In this document: piece after piece, positions 24,784-31,805 of the stretch
Layout: each line of letters opens with the position of its first letter
Position numbering within the stretch: position 1 is the first letter of the stretch
From: CAYMLL01 sp964390645
Lineage (GTDB): Bacteria > Planctomycetota > UBA8108
DNA: 31,805 nucleotides
Reading direction: 5' to 3'
Assembly: GCA_964390645.1 (NCBI GenBank)
Contig: CAYMLL010000049.1
Location: 1 to 31,805 of the forward strand
Notes under the pieces: model-generated
Seen by the model: only the letters and a program-made list of their open reading frames with translations
Told to the model about the DNA's origin: nothing
Database searches by the model: none
Translations under genes and position numbers: made by a program

Positions 24784-26817
24784 ATGGCCGAAACGATGCC
24801 ACGGCGAGCTCCGAGACCTCCTCTGACGCTCGTGATGTCACTGGTCGCCGGCACGCTGGTCGCGTCCGCGCAGGAGCCGGGAGCGGAGTCCTTCTACCGC
24901 ACGCATGTCGAGCCCGTGCTGAGAAGAAGCTGCGTCGGCTGTCACGGCGCGGCAAGGAAGAAGAGCGGGCTGGACCTGCGCACGCTCGACTCGATCCTGC
25001 GAGGCGGCGAGCACGGCCCCGCGATCGTTCCGGGAAATCCGGCCGAGAGTCGCCTCTATCAACTGGTTCAAGCGGGGGCGGATCCGCAGATGCCGCCGGA
25101 CAAGAAGCGACTGAACAGCGAGGAGCTCTCCGTCCTCGCCGCCTGGATCCGCCGCCTCGACGGCGACACCGGCAAGCCGCACGCCGGCTCCGCGGCAGCT
25201 CCGTCACCGTCGGACCGGTCGAGACCCTCCTGGCTGCCCCCCCGCGGCGTCGATCCCGCCAGCGTCATCGACCTGCTCGTCGAGGCCGGCTGGGCGCAGC
25301 GCCGGGCGCGGCCGAGTGCCCGCGCGAACGACGCGATCTTCCTGCGCCGCGTCCACCTCGATCTGATCGGCCGCGTTCCCACCCGGAGCGAGAGGGCCGA
25401 CTTCCTCGCCCGGACCGACTCCGACAAGCGGGATCAGCTCACCGACCGTCTTCTCGAGTCGCCCGAGCACGCCCGACACCTGCGCGACGTCTTCGACGTC
25501 GTCCTGATGGGACGCGACAGCGGCAAGCGAGACGAGCGGCGCTCGAACGGCTGGTACCGGTACCTCGAGAGCGCGTTCGCGCAGAACCGACCCTGGAGCC
25601 GCGTCGTTCGCGATCTCATCGAGGCGCGCCCCGGAGACGACGAGGACCTCGGCGCCGTCTGGTTCCTCTACGAGCGCGGCGACCGCCATCAGCAGATCGC
25701 CACGGAGATCGCTCCGGCCCTCTTCGGGCTCCAGATCGGATGCGCGCAGTGCCACGACCACCCGATCGCTCCGGAGATCCTCCAGTCCCACTACTGGGGA
25801 CTGACGGCGTTCTTCTCTCGCAGCAGGAACGTGCGCACGAGGCGCGGCATCGGAGTGGCGGAGTCGGCCGTCGGCGGCCACAGCGAGTACTCCGACCTGA
25901 GCGGGGAGAGCCACCCGGCAGTGCCCAGGTTCCTCGACGGCGCCGTGACGCGAGAGACGCGCCCGAAGAAGGACGAGAAGGAGAGCGACTCGCCCGACAA
26001 GTACATCGTGCCGCCGCCGCCGAAAGGCAAGCCGTCGGATCGAGCTGCGCTGCCGAAGCTGTCGCGCCGTGGCCGGCTCGCCGAGATCGCCGTCGACGAC
26101 GGCCCGCTGCCCGCCCGCGCCTTCGTCAACCGCGCCTGGGCGCTGCTCCTGGGACGCGGACTCGTCCATCCCGTCGACCGGATGGACTCGGCGCATCCGC
26201 CCAGCCATCCCGAGCTCCTGGAGTGGCTGACGCGCGACTTCGTCGACAGCCGGCACGACGTCCCCCGACTCCTGCGCGCCATCGTCCGCAGCCGTCCTTA
26301 CCTGCTGAGCTCGACTCCGGCAGCCGGCGTGGACGACTCCGGTCGTCCGCGCGACGAGTCCTTCGCGTGTGCCCTCGAGAAGCCCCTCGCCGCGGAGGCC
26401 CTTCACCGCTCGCTCCTCGTCGCGACGGGGAACGCGAGAATCGACGCGGCCTCGGGCTCCGACAGGCCCTCCGGCGACGGGGAGGCGCCGGACGCGCTGA
26501 TCGAGCGGTTCCCTACCGTCTTTCACGATGACTTCGACGCGACGCTGAAGCAGGCGCTCTTCCTGACGAACAGCCCCCTGATCGCGAAGCTCGTCGAGCC
26601 GCGTGCCGGAAACACGACGTCGACGCTGCTGGAGATCGCCGGAACGCCCGAGCGCGTCCAGACCGCGTTCATGAGCGTCTTGCAGCGCGAACCAGATAAT
26701 GAAGAGCTGACACGGTCCGTTGCCTTTCTCGACGCGCGCGAGACACGACCGATCGACGGCATCCGGCAGCTGCTCTGGGCCCTCCTCACGAGCGCCGAGT
26801 TCCGATTCAATCACTGA
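24784..26817 (+). CDS. PSD1 and planctomycete cytochrome C domain protein (DUF1549/DUF1553)
   Basis: The protein is 677 residues from ATG 24784 (MAETMPRRAP). The frame is open upstream to 24664, but that part looks non-coding. A signal peptide (PPLTLVMSLVAGTLVASAQ) precedes a planctomycete cytochrome domain with haem motif CVGCH (C50, C53, H54) and a PQMPPDKKRL segment that may supply the Met ligand. DUF1549 follows (FLRRVHLDLIGRVPTRSE) with a second CxxCH, CAQCHDHP (C320-H324). DUF1553 then follows (ARAFVNRAWALLLGRGLVHPVD to LLWALLTSAEFRFNH). A Lys/Glu/Pro-rich spacer (about 395-425) separates them. These secreted proteins are nearly always encoded beside DUF1501 proteins, as here. Proposed roles in polymer breakdown or envelope redox are not established. 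Confidence 0.93.
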   Translation: MAETMPRRAPRPPLTLVMSLVAGTLVASAQEPGAESFYRTHVEPVLRRSCVGCHGAARKKSGLDLRTLDSILRGGEHGPAIVPGNPAESRLYQLVQAGADPQMPPDKKRLNSEELSVLAAWIRRLDGDTGKPHAGSAAAPSPSDRSRPSWLPPRGVDPASVIDLLVEAGWAQRRARPSARANDAIFLRRVHLDLIGRVPTRSERADFLARTDSDKRDQLTDRLLESPEHARHLRDVFDVVLMGRDSGKRDERRSNGWYRYLESAFAQNRPWSRVVRDLIEARPGDDEDLGAVWFLYERGDRHQQIATEIAPALFGLQIGCAQCHDHPIAPEILQSHYWGLTAFFSRSRNVRTRRGIGVAESAVGGHSEYSDLSGESHPAVPRFLDGAVTRETRPKKDEKESDSPDKYIVPPPPKGKPSDRAALPKLSRRGRLAEIAVDDGPLPARAFVNRAWALLLGRGLVHPVDRMDSAHPPSHPELLEWLTRDFVDSRHDVPRLLRAIVRSRPYLLSSTPAAGVDDSGRPRDESFACALEKPLAAEALHRSLLVATGNARIDAASGSDRPSGDGEAPDALIERFPTVFHDDFDATLKQALFLTNSPLIAKLVEPRAGNTTSTLLEIAGTPERVQTAFMSVLQREPDNEELTRSVAFLDARETRPIDGIRQLLWALLTSAEFRFNH

Positions 26818-26860
26818 GACGTTCCCGGGCCGGCCGTGACGGCCTGGTTTGCACGAGACC

Positions 26861-28195
26861 ATGACGAGAGCCGACTCGACGAGCAGCTCGAGAGACTGCG
26901 GCAGCCCCGACCACCAGCTGCATCGTCGCCTCTTTCTCGAGGGGATGGCGGGCGCCGGCGCGGCGTCGGTGATGAGCTGGGCCGGCCTCTTCTCGAGTCC
27001 GCTCTTCGCCGAGTCGGCCGCAAAGCGACGGAAGCACTGCATCCTGCTGTGGCTCTGCGGCGGACCGAGCCAGTTCGAGACCTGGGATCCGAAGGACGAC
27101 CCGGTGACCCGGGGCCCCTTCGGTCACATCCCGACGAAGGTCCCCGGCGTGCACGTCAGCGAGCTGATGCCGCGCTGCGCGGGCATGCTGGACAAGCTCG
27201 CGGTGATCCGTTCGATGAAGACGTCGCAGTCGGAGCACTTCCAGGGTATCGATCTGCTGACACGAGGCGACTCGCCGCGACCACCCTTCGTACGGCCGGC
27301 GCTCGGCAGCGTGCTGGGGCAGCAGCTGGGCCAGGTCGACAGCGCGATCCCCCGCTTCGTCCTCCTGGATCCATGCCCGGAGGGCAACGAGTTCAAGGGC
27401 TTCAAGGCGGGGAACTGGGCCGGCTGGCTCGGCGCGGAGTACGGCCCCGTCCGCGTCGGCGGCAACTACCGCATCGCGGACGTCGACCGACTCGCCGACA
27501 TCTCCGAAGCCGACCACGAGGAGCGCGAGGCGCTGCGGCGATTCCTCAGCAAGAAGCACGAGAACGACACGAAGAGCGCCAGGTCCCGCTCCTACAACGC
27601 CACCTTCGACCGCGTCGAGGGGCTGATGAGCTGCGCCGACCTCTTCGACCTCGACAGGCTCCCCGAGAAGGACCGGCAGCGCTACGGACCGGGCACCTAC
27701 GGGATGCACACCCTGCTCGCACGACACCTCGTCGAGAACGGCGCGCCCTTCGTCATGGTCGCCAACGGCATGCCGTGGGACTGCCACGTCTTCAACCACG
27801 AGGTCTACCAGATGCTCGTGCCGGACCTCGACAACATCGTCGCGTGTCTGGTCACGGACCTCGAGGAGCGCGGCCTGCTCGACGACACCCTCGTCGTCGT
27901 CATGGGCGAGTTCGGCCGCACCCCATGGATCAACGCCAGCCGCGGACGCGATCACTACCCGAAGGCCTGGAGCCTGGCGCTCGCCGGTTGCGGCATCCGC
28001 GGGGGCGTGGTCGTCGGCGAGACCGACGAGCGCGGCGTCGACGTCAGGGGATCGCACTTCGACCAGCGCAACCTCTTCGCGACCATCTTCTCCGCTCTCG
28101 GGCTCTCTCCACACGAGCCCTACGACCTGCCCGGACTGCCGACCTTCCATCGCGTCGAGCAGGAGACGCCGCCGATCCCGGAGGTGCTGTCATGA
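26861..28195 (+). CDS. DUF1501 protein, Tat-exported
   Basis: The protein is 444 residues from ATG 26861. A TTG at 26849 would add four residues but is less likely. A twin-arginine leader HRRLFLEGMAGAGAASVMSWAG (R22, R23, with LFL matching the Tat pattern) directs export. The DUF1501 body carries CILLWLCGGPSQFETWDPK, the family block LARHLVENGAPFVMVANGMPWDCH and the metal-site-like VVVMGEFGRTPWIN with GRDHYPKAWS. The fold belongs to the alkaline phosphatase/sulfatase superfamily, but no activity is established. It follows the PSD1 gene after 43 bp and is coupled to the WD40-like gene through an ATGA overlap, making a three-gene unit. Confidence 0.93.
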   Translation: MTRADSTSSSRDCGSPDHQLHRRLFLEGMAGAGAASVMSWAGLFSSPLFAESAAKRRKHCILLWLCGGPSQFETWDPKDDPVTRGPFGHIPTKVPGVHVSELMPRCAGMLDKLAVIRSMKTSQSEHFQGIDLLTRGDSPRPPFVRPALGSVLGQQLGQVDSAIPRFVLLDPCPEGNEFKGFKAGNWAGWLGAEYGPVRVGGNYRIADVDRLADISEADHEEREALRRFLSKKHENDTKSARSRSYNATFDRVEGLMSCADLFDLDRLPEKDRQRYGPGTYGMHTLLARHLVENGAPFVMVANGMPWDCHVFNHEVYQMLVPDLDNIVACLVTDLEERGLLDDTLVVVMGEFGRTPWINASRGRDHYPKAWSLALAGCGIRGGVVVGETDERGVDVRGSHFDQRNLFATIFSALGLSPHEPYDLPGLPTFHRVEQETPPIPEVLS

Positions 28196-29274
28196 GCGAG
28201 ACCGGGACAGCGACGCCGAAGGAGAAGCTGCTGCGCGAGATCCTGCTGCCGAGCTCCGCTCTCGCCGTCGACGCCAGCCGCGACGGTCGGAGAGTCTACG
28301 CGTCGTGCCTCGATGGCACCGTGCTCGAGATCGACGCGGATACCGGCAAGACACTCGAGATCGGCCGCCACGGCAACTACGCATCGGGCGTCGTCCTGGT
28401 CGAGGACGAGATCGTCATCTCCGCCGGCTACGACGGCGTCCTGCAGTGGCACGACGGCGCCGGAAAGAAGATCCGCGAGGTCGAGGCGCACGACTTCTGG
28501 TCGTGGCAGCTCGCCGCGTCGACGGACGGCAAGCTCGTCGCCTCGTCGACCGGCCAGTACCTCTGCGGCGGCTACAGGTACGAGCCCGCGCCGGAGCGCG
28601 AGCCGTCGGTGAAGGTCTTCGACGTCGCGAGCGGCCGGCTGGTCCACGCCTTCCCGCACCTGCCGCCCGTGCAGTCGGTGGCGTTCTCCCCCGATGGCGC
28701 GCACCTCGCAGCCGCCAATCTCATGGGCGACGTGCGCGTCTGGAGTCTCGCGACGGGCGAGGAGGTCGCGCGCTGGAGAACCTCGAGCCTCACCGGCTGG
28801 GGCATCATCAAGGGGCACTACTACACTGGCGGCATCTTCTCGATGGCGTTCACGCCCGACGGATCGGAGCTCTACGTCGCCGGCATGGGCTCGACGCGCG
28901 ACCCCGCCGCCGGCAACGGACGCCAGCTCTGGCAGCGCTTCGACTGGATGGCCGCCGAGCCCACGCGCCTCGACGAGACTCACGACGGCGAGAACGGGCA
29001 GGGACTGATGGAGACGATCCGCTTCCACCCGTCGGGCGAGCACTTCGTCATGGGTGGACGCACCCACAAGGGCAGCTGGAACGTCGCGTTCTTCGAGGCG
29101 GCGTCCGGCAAGCGCCTGCACGCGATGTCGACGAAGCACCGTGTCACCGAGGCGGTCTACGCGGCGCGGGGTCGTCGCCTCTTCCTGGCCGGCGCGGTGA
29201 GCCAGGGCAAGCCGCGCAAGGGCGGCGACTTCCAGCCCTTCGGACGGGTCAAAATCTACGAGCTCGAAGGATGA
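28192..29274 (+). CDS. WD40-like beta-propeller protein
   Basis: This 360-residue protein starts at ATG 28192, overlapping the DUF1501 stop (ATGA), with GGAGG 7 nt upstream, the strongest ribosome binding site in this operon. Repeats of propeller type are visible: LAVDASRDGRRVYASCLDGTVLEID, VIVSAGYDG-like VISAGYDGVLQWHDG, VQSVAFSPDGAHLAAANLMGDVRVW and IFSMAFTPDGSELYVAGM. No signal peptide is visible, in contrast to the exported DUF1501 and PSD1 partners, so it is either cytoplasmic or exported by another route. WD40 proteins commonly accompany PSD1/DUF1501 pairs in planctomycetes. The function is probably protein scaffolding. Confidence 0.87.
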   Translation: MSETGTATPKEKLLREILLPSSALAVDASRDGRRVYASCLDGTVLEIDADTGKTLEIGRHGNYASGVVLVEDEIVISAGYDGVLQWHDGAGKKIREVEAHDFWSWQLAASTDGKLVASSTGQYLCGGYRYEPAPEREPSVKVFDVASGRLVHAFPHLPPVQSVAFSPDGAHLAAANLMGDVRVWSLATGEEVARWRTSSLTGWGIIKGHYYTGGIFSMAFTPDGSELYVAGMGSTRDPAAGNGRQLWQRFDWMAAEPTRLDETHDGENGQGLMETIRFHPSGEHFVMGGRTHKGSWNVAFFEAASGKRLHAMSTKHRVTEAVYAARGRRLFLAGAVSQGKPRKGGDFQPFGRVKIYELEG

Positions 29275-29444
29275 GGATCACCGTGACGCACACGACCCTC
29301 GGCGCCGTTCCCGCGACCCGGTCACGCGGAGCGCGAGCCCCACGGGCGATTTCCGCCGGATCGTCGGACGGGAAGCGGGGTTTGACGCAACAGCGGCGAG
29401 GACTCCGCTGCCCAGGATCCGTCCCCCTCGAGAAAGGACAGTGC

Positions 29445-31246
29445 ATGCTCCGGTCGAACACGCTCCCGTACGCGACGCTCCTCGCGACGCTCCTGACGGC
29501 CGCAACGCTGCCGGCTCAGCCCCGCAGAGGCGGCGGCGACGAGTACATCTGGAAGACGCTCGCGACCCGGTACGACCGGAACAAGGACGGTCGAATCGAG
29601 GCCGGGGAGTACCCTCGCGGCGAGGAGAAGTTCCGCCGGCTCGACAGCAACCGTGACGGAACGCTGACGGCTGCCGACTTCGAGGGAGCGGGCCGACGAT
29701 CCCGGGGACGGTCCCGCCGGGGAGGACGCAGCGGAGACGACTTCCGCCGCCGCCTCGGTGGACGCCTGCTTCGCTCGGCGGACGCCGACGGCNNNNNNNN
29801 NNACGATGCGTATAGCACTGCCGCGGCCGCGGGGGGGTAGGGCTGTTGCGCCGGTGGGACGCCGACGGCAACGACGAGGTGTCGAGCGCCGAGTGGAAAG
29901 CCCTCCTCGACACTCTCGGCGCCGACGATGAGGGTGTCGTCGATACCCGGAAGCTCGGCGACCTGCTGCCAGGCCGGCGGCCGGGAGGTGGTGGAGGCCG
30001 GGGTGACTTCGGCGAGCGCATGCTCGGGATGCTCGACCGCGACGGCGACGAGAGGGTGGAGCTCGCCGATCTGGAGCCGCTCTTCGCCGAGGCGGATCGC
30101 GACGAGAGCGGCACGCTCGAGGTCGGGGAGCTGCAAGATCTCGGCCGCGGCGGTGGCGAGCGCGGTCGTGGTGGGCGCGGCGAACGCGGGCGCGGAGAGC
30201 GCGGTGGCGGCGCGGCGCCGCAGGTCGGCGACCCGGCGCCGGACTTCGAGCTGCCCTTCGCGAAGAGTGCGGACGGCAGCGTGCGCCTGTCGAGCTTCTC
30301 CGGGAAGCGGCCGGTGGCGCTCATCTTCGGGAGCTACACGTGACCGCCCTTCCGATCGTCGGCCGGTCGGCTGACGGAGATTCACGACAGATACAGCGGC
30401 AGCGTCGAGTTCTTCCTCGTCTACATCAAGGAAGCTCACGCGATCGACTCGCCGAATCCCAGCAGCTTCAAGGGCATCGAGGACCCGATCAACCTGACGG
30501 AGCGCCAGGAGGTCTGCTCGCGGTGCATCGAGGACCTCGACCTGCCGATGCCGGCGATCGTCGACAAGCTCGACAATCGCGTCAACAGGGCCTACGGCGC
30601 TCAGCCGGATCGCCTCTACCTCGTCGGCAAGGACGGCAAGATCGCGTACGCGGGCGACAAGGGGCCACGCGGCTTCGCGCCCGGGGAGCTCGAGGACGCG
30701 ATCGTCGCCGAGCTCGCGAAGATCGGCGACGCACCCGGGCCACCGGGCGCGCGGGGAGTCCTGCTCGCCGCGCTCGACCGTGACGGAGACGGAACCCTGT
30801 CGGATGCGGAGCTCGCCGGCGCGACCGGCTCCCTGCGAAGACTCGATCGCAACGAGGACGGCAAGGTCACACCCGACGAGCTCGGCGGCAGGAAGGCGAA
30901 GACCGACACCGACGGGCCCGCAGAGAGGCGTGATCCACGAGCGCGCGACCGCGACGGTGGCAGGGAGTCCCGACGCGGCGGATCGGGCCGGCCGAGCGCC
31001 AAGGGATTGCGCGAGATGGACGCGAACGGCGACGGCAAGCTCGCGCGGGACGAGGTGCCCGGGTTCATGAAGGAGCGCTGGGACTTCATGGACACCGACG
31101 GCGATGGCTTCCTCGACAAGCAGGAGCAGGAGGCCTTGATCGACAGGATCCGACGACGATCCGGACGGCAAGACGGCGGCCGGACGGGACGCGGCCAACG
31201 GCCAGAACCGGACCGGGAACCACGTCCAGGTCGAGATACGAGGTGA
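29445..31246 (+). CDS. Secreted EF-hand/deiodinase-like selenoprotein (TGA 30341-30343 = Sec), crossing an assembly gap
   Basis: The start is ATG 29445, with AAAGGA 6 nt upstream. A signal peptide (MLRSNTLPYATLLATLLTAA, cleavage near PAQ) precedes EF-hand loops DRNKDGRIEAGE and DSNRDGTLTAAD. After the gap come DADGNDEVSSAE, DRDGDERVELAD and DRDESGTLEVGE, then an Arg/Gly-rich linker (30143-30211). A thioredoxin-fold domain follows: VGDPAPDFELPF, then FGSYT-U-PPFR with an in-frame TGA, then FFLVYIKEAHAIDSP, EVCSRC and DRLYLVGKDGKIAYAG. These blocks match iodothyronine deiodinases (GSxTUPPF, YIxEAHxxD). Four more EF-hands follow (DRDGDGTLSDAE, DRNEDGKVTPDE, DANGDGKLARDE, DTDGDGFLDKQE). The frame is 0 before the gap and 2 after it. 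Merging the shared 12 bases at both gap edges restores one 574-residue frame with Sec at 274. Without Sec decoding, the gene looks like two separate genes. A redox or dehalogenase-like role is inferred. Confidence 0.85.
29793..29857. other. Assembly gap (10 N) with suspect flanking sequence
   Basis: Positions 29793-29802 are N. The following 29803-29857 has a different texture (tatagcactg, then a G run) and an in-frame stop, and does not fit the EF-hand protein. The 12 bases gacgccgacggc occur both just before the gap (29781-29792) and just after the suspect stretch (29858-29869). This suggests overlapping contig ends that were not merged. Confidence 0.75.
30143..30211 (+). repeat. Arg/Gly/Glu-rich low-complexity linker
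   Basis: Repeated GGxGERGRG-type codons form a flexible, positively charged linker of about 23 residues between the fifth EF-hand and the deiodinase-like domain of the selenoprotein. Confidence 0.75.
30341..30343 (+). other. In-frame TGA, probable selenocysteine codon
   Basis: TGA sits between FGSYT and PPFR, exactly where deiodinases carry selenocysteine. The same frame continues open for 300 further codons with recognisable deiodinase and EF-hand motifs. Homologues with Cys at this place would read FGSYTCPPF. Confidence 0.85.
30356..30377 (+). promoter_or_regulatory. Bacterial SECIS-like hairpin
   Basis: ucgucggcc (30356-30364) pairs with ggcugacgg (30369-30377) through 9 continuous base pairs, including two G-U wobbles, closing a GGUC loop (30365-30368). 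The loop begins 21 nt after the UGA. In Escherichia coli formate dehydrogenase SECIS elements the SelB-binding apical loop is also GGUC-like and lies at a similar distance. The element lies in coding sequence, as bacterial SECIS elements do. Confidence 0.75.
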
Positions 31247-31300
31247 ACGAGCGGCCTGTCGCAACCGCCACCGACGATGTGCATGCGGCTCGGCGAGGAA

Positions 31301-31805
31301 TCAGGGCCCCACCAGCAGCTTCGCGAGCACATGCCCGTGGACGTCGGTCAGACGCCGCTCGACGCCGTTGTGGTAGAACGTCAGGCGCTCGTGATCGAGC
31401 CCCAGCAGATGGAGCGCGGTCGCGTGGATGTCGTGGATCGAGGACGGGCTTTCCGCGACCTTGAACGAGAACTCGTCGCTCGCACCGTGGCTGACACCGC
31501 CGCGGATACCTCCTCCCGCCATCCAGGTGGTGAAGGCGTGCGGATTGTGGTCGCGGCCCTTGCCCTGCTCGGCGGCGGGCATGCGGCCGAACTCGGATGT
31601 AGCGATGACCAGCGTCTGGTCCAGGAGCCCACGGGCGCGCAGATCCTCGAGCAGCGCCGCGGCGGGACGGTCGAAGATCTTGCCGTGCAGACCGTGATTG
31701 CGCCGGACGTCCTCGTGCGCGTCCCAGTTGGCGCGTGGAGGTGAGGTGTTGGCGGCGCCGCACCAGACCTGCACGAAGCGGACGCCTCGCTCGACGAGCC
31801 GACGG
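31301..31805 (-). CDS. DUF1501 protein, C-terminal part (N-terminus beyond window)
   Basis: The minus frame enters from the window edge (RRLVERGVRFVQVWCGAANT) and ends at TGA 31303-31301, giving 168 residues. It carries C-terminal DUF1501 blocks: NWDAHEDVRRNHGLHGKIFDRP, LVIATSEFGRMPAAEQGKGRDHNPHAF, the glycine-rich MAGGGIRGG and SIHDIHATALHLLGLDHERLTFYHNG. It differs clearly in sequence from the DUF1501 protein at 26861-28195, so it is a paralogue of another subgroup, not a recent duplicate. It converges on the selenoprotein gene across 54 bp. Its PSD1 partner would be expected just outside the window, upstream of it. Confidence 0.9.
   Translation of the reverse strand, partial: RRLVERGVRFVQVWCGAANTSPPRANWDAHEDVRRNHGLHGKIFDRPAAALLEDLRARGLLDQTLVIATSEFGRMPAAEQGKGRDHNPHAFTTWMAGGGIRGGVSHGASDEFSFKVAESPSSIHDIHATALHLLGLDHERLTFYHNGVERRLTDVHGHVLAKLLVGP

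Noticed and set aside
25204..28150. Long minus-strand frames (25204-27042 and 26807-28150) opposite the PSD1 and DUF1501 genes
   Set aside because: No motifs, and the plus-strand products carry CxxCH, a Tat leader and DUF1501 blocks.
26836..28191. Upstream part of an 812-codon frame that ends in the WD40-like protein
   Set aside because: Before ATG 28192 the frame is Arg/Pro-rich and overlaps the DUF1501 gene. The ATGA coupling with GGAGG marks the true start.
29382..29410. TTGACG at 29382-29387 as a promoter for the selenoprotein gene
   Set aside because: No acceptable -10 box is found at 16-19 nt downstream.
29821..29830. NotI-like gcggccgc beside the gap as a cloning-vector trace
   Set aside because: An 8-base GC site is unremarkable at this base composition, and no other vector sequence is seen.
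29846..30343. Treating 29846-30343 and 30548-31246 as two separate genes
   Set aside because: They share one frame, and the first ends exactly at the Sec position of a deiodinase motif. The stretch between the TGA and 30548 encodes the rest of that motif.
1..31805. tRNA, rRNA, CRISPR arrays, insertion sequences, selC
   Set aside because: I read for cloverleaf ends, regularly spaced repeats and transposase motifs and found none, but without a covariance search small RNA genes cannot be excluded.

Overview
This is a GC-rich (roughly 70 %) stretch of a planctomycete-type chromosome, probably a draft or metagenome-assembled scaffold, because it holds two 10-N gaps (4755-4764 and 29793-29802). 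The phylum call rests on family content: a PSD1 cytochrome protein (PSCyt1/DUF1549/DUF1553), two DUF1501 proteins, a WD40-like partner, a Tat-exported Gfo/Idh/MocA oxidoreductase, a secreted sulfatase and a HEAT-repeat secretory protein. GTG starts and 4-base ATGA/GTGA gene overlaps are frequent. I saw no tRNA, rRNA, CRISPR array or insertion sequence.

Layout. 1-9942 (minus): a six-gene operon, transcribed right to left, with a secreted alpha/alpha-toroid protein, MoxR AAA+ ATPase, DUF58 protein, BatA-like VWA membrane protein, a second large VWA membrane protein and a DUF4175-like membrane protein cut by the window edge. 9943-10266: non-coding, with a long inverted repeat and a short palindrome. 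10267-12816: a D-2-hydroxyacid dehydrogenase-like protein (minus) divergent from a sulfatase (plus). 12822-15651 (minus): a tightly overlapping three-gene operon of D-2-hydroxyacid dehydrogenase, Ldh2-family dehydrogenase and FabG-like SDR. 15790-16803 (minus): a transglutaminase-like lipoprotein. 16911-18602 (plus): a LysR regulator and a DUF523/TudS-like protein, with an AT-rich inverted repeat in the divergent promoter. 18559-21963 (minus): a HEAT-repeat protein and a Gfo/Idh/MocA oxidoreductase. 22103-24622 (minus): a PhoB/PhoR-type two-component pair. 24784-29274 (plus): PSD1 cytochrome protein, DUF1501 protein and WD40-like protein. 29445-31246 (plus): a secreted EF-hand/deiodinase-like selenoprotein. 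31301-31805 (minus): C-terminal part of a second DUF1501 protein.

The standout is the gene at 29445-31246. Automatic calling would split it at an in-frame TGA (30341-30343), but that TGA lies in the motif FGSYT-U-PPF, matching the selenocysteine active site of iodothyronine deiodinases. The deiodinase-like signature YIKEAHAxD follows, and a 9-bp hairpin with a GGUC loop sits 21 nt downstream, as expected of a bacterial SECIS. The thioredoxin-fold domain is embedded between about nine EF-hand calcium-binding loops behind a signal peptide, so the gene probably encodes a secreted, calcium-binding selenoenzyme. The N gap in its 5' part can be closed in frame by a 12-base overlap shared by both contig ends.
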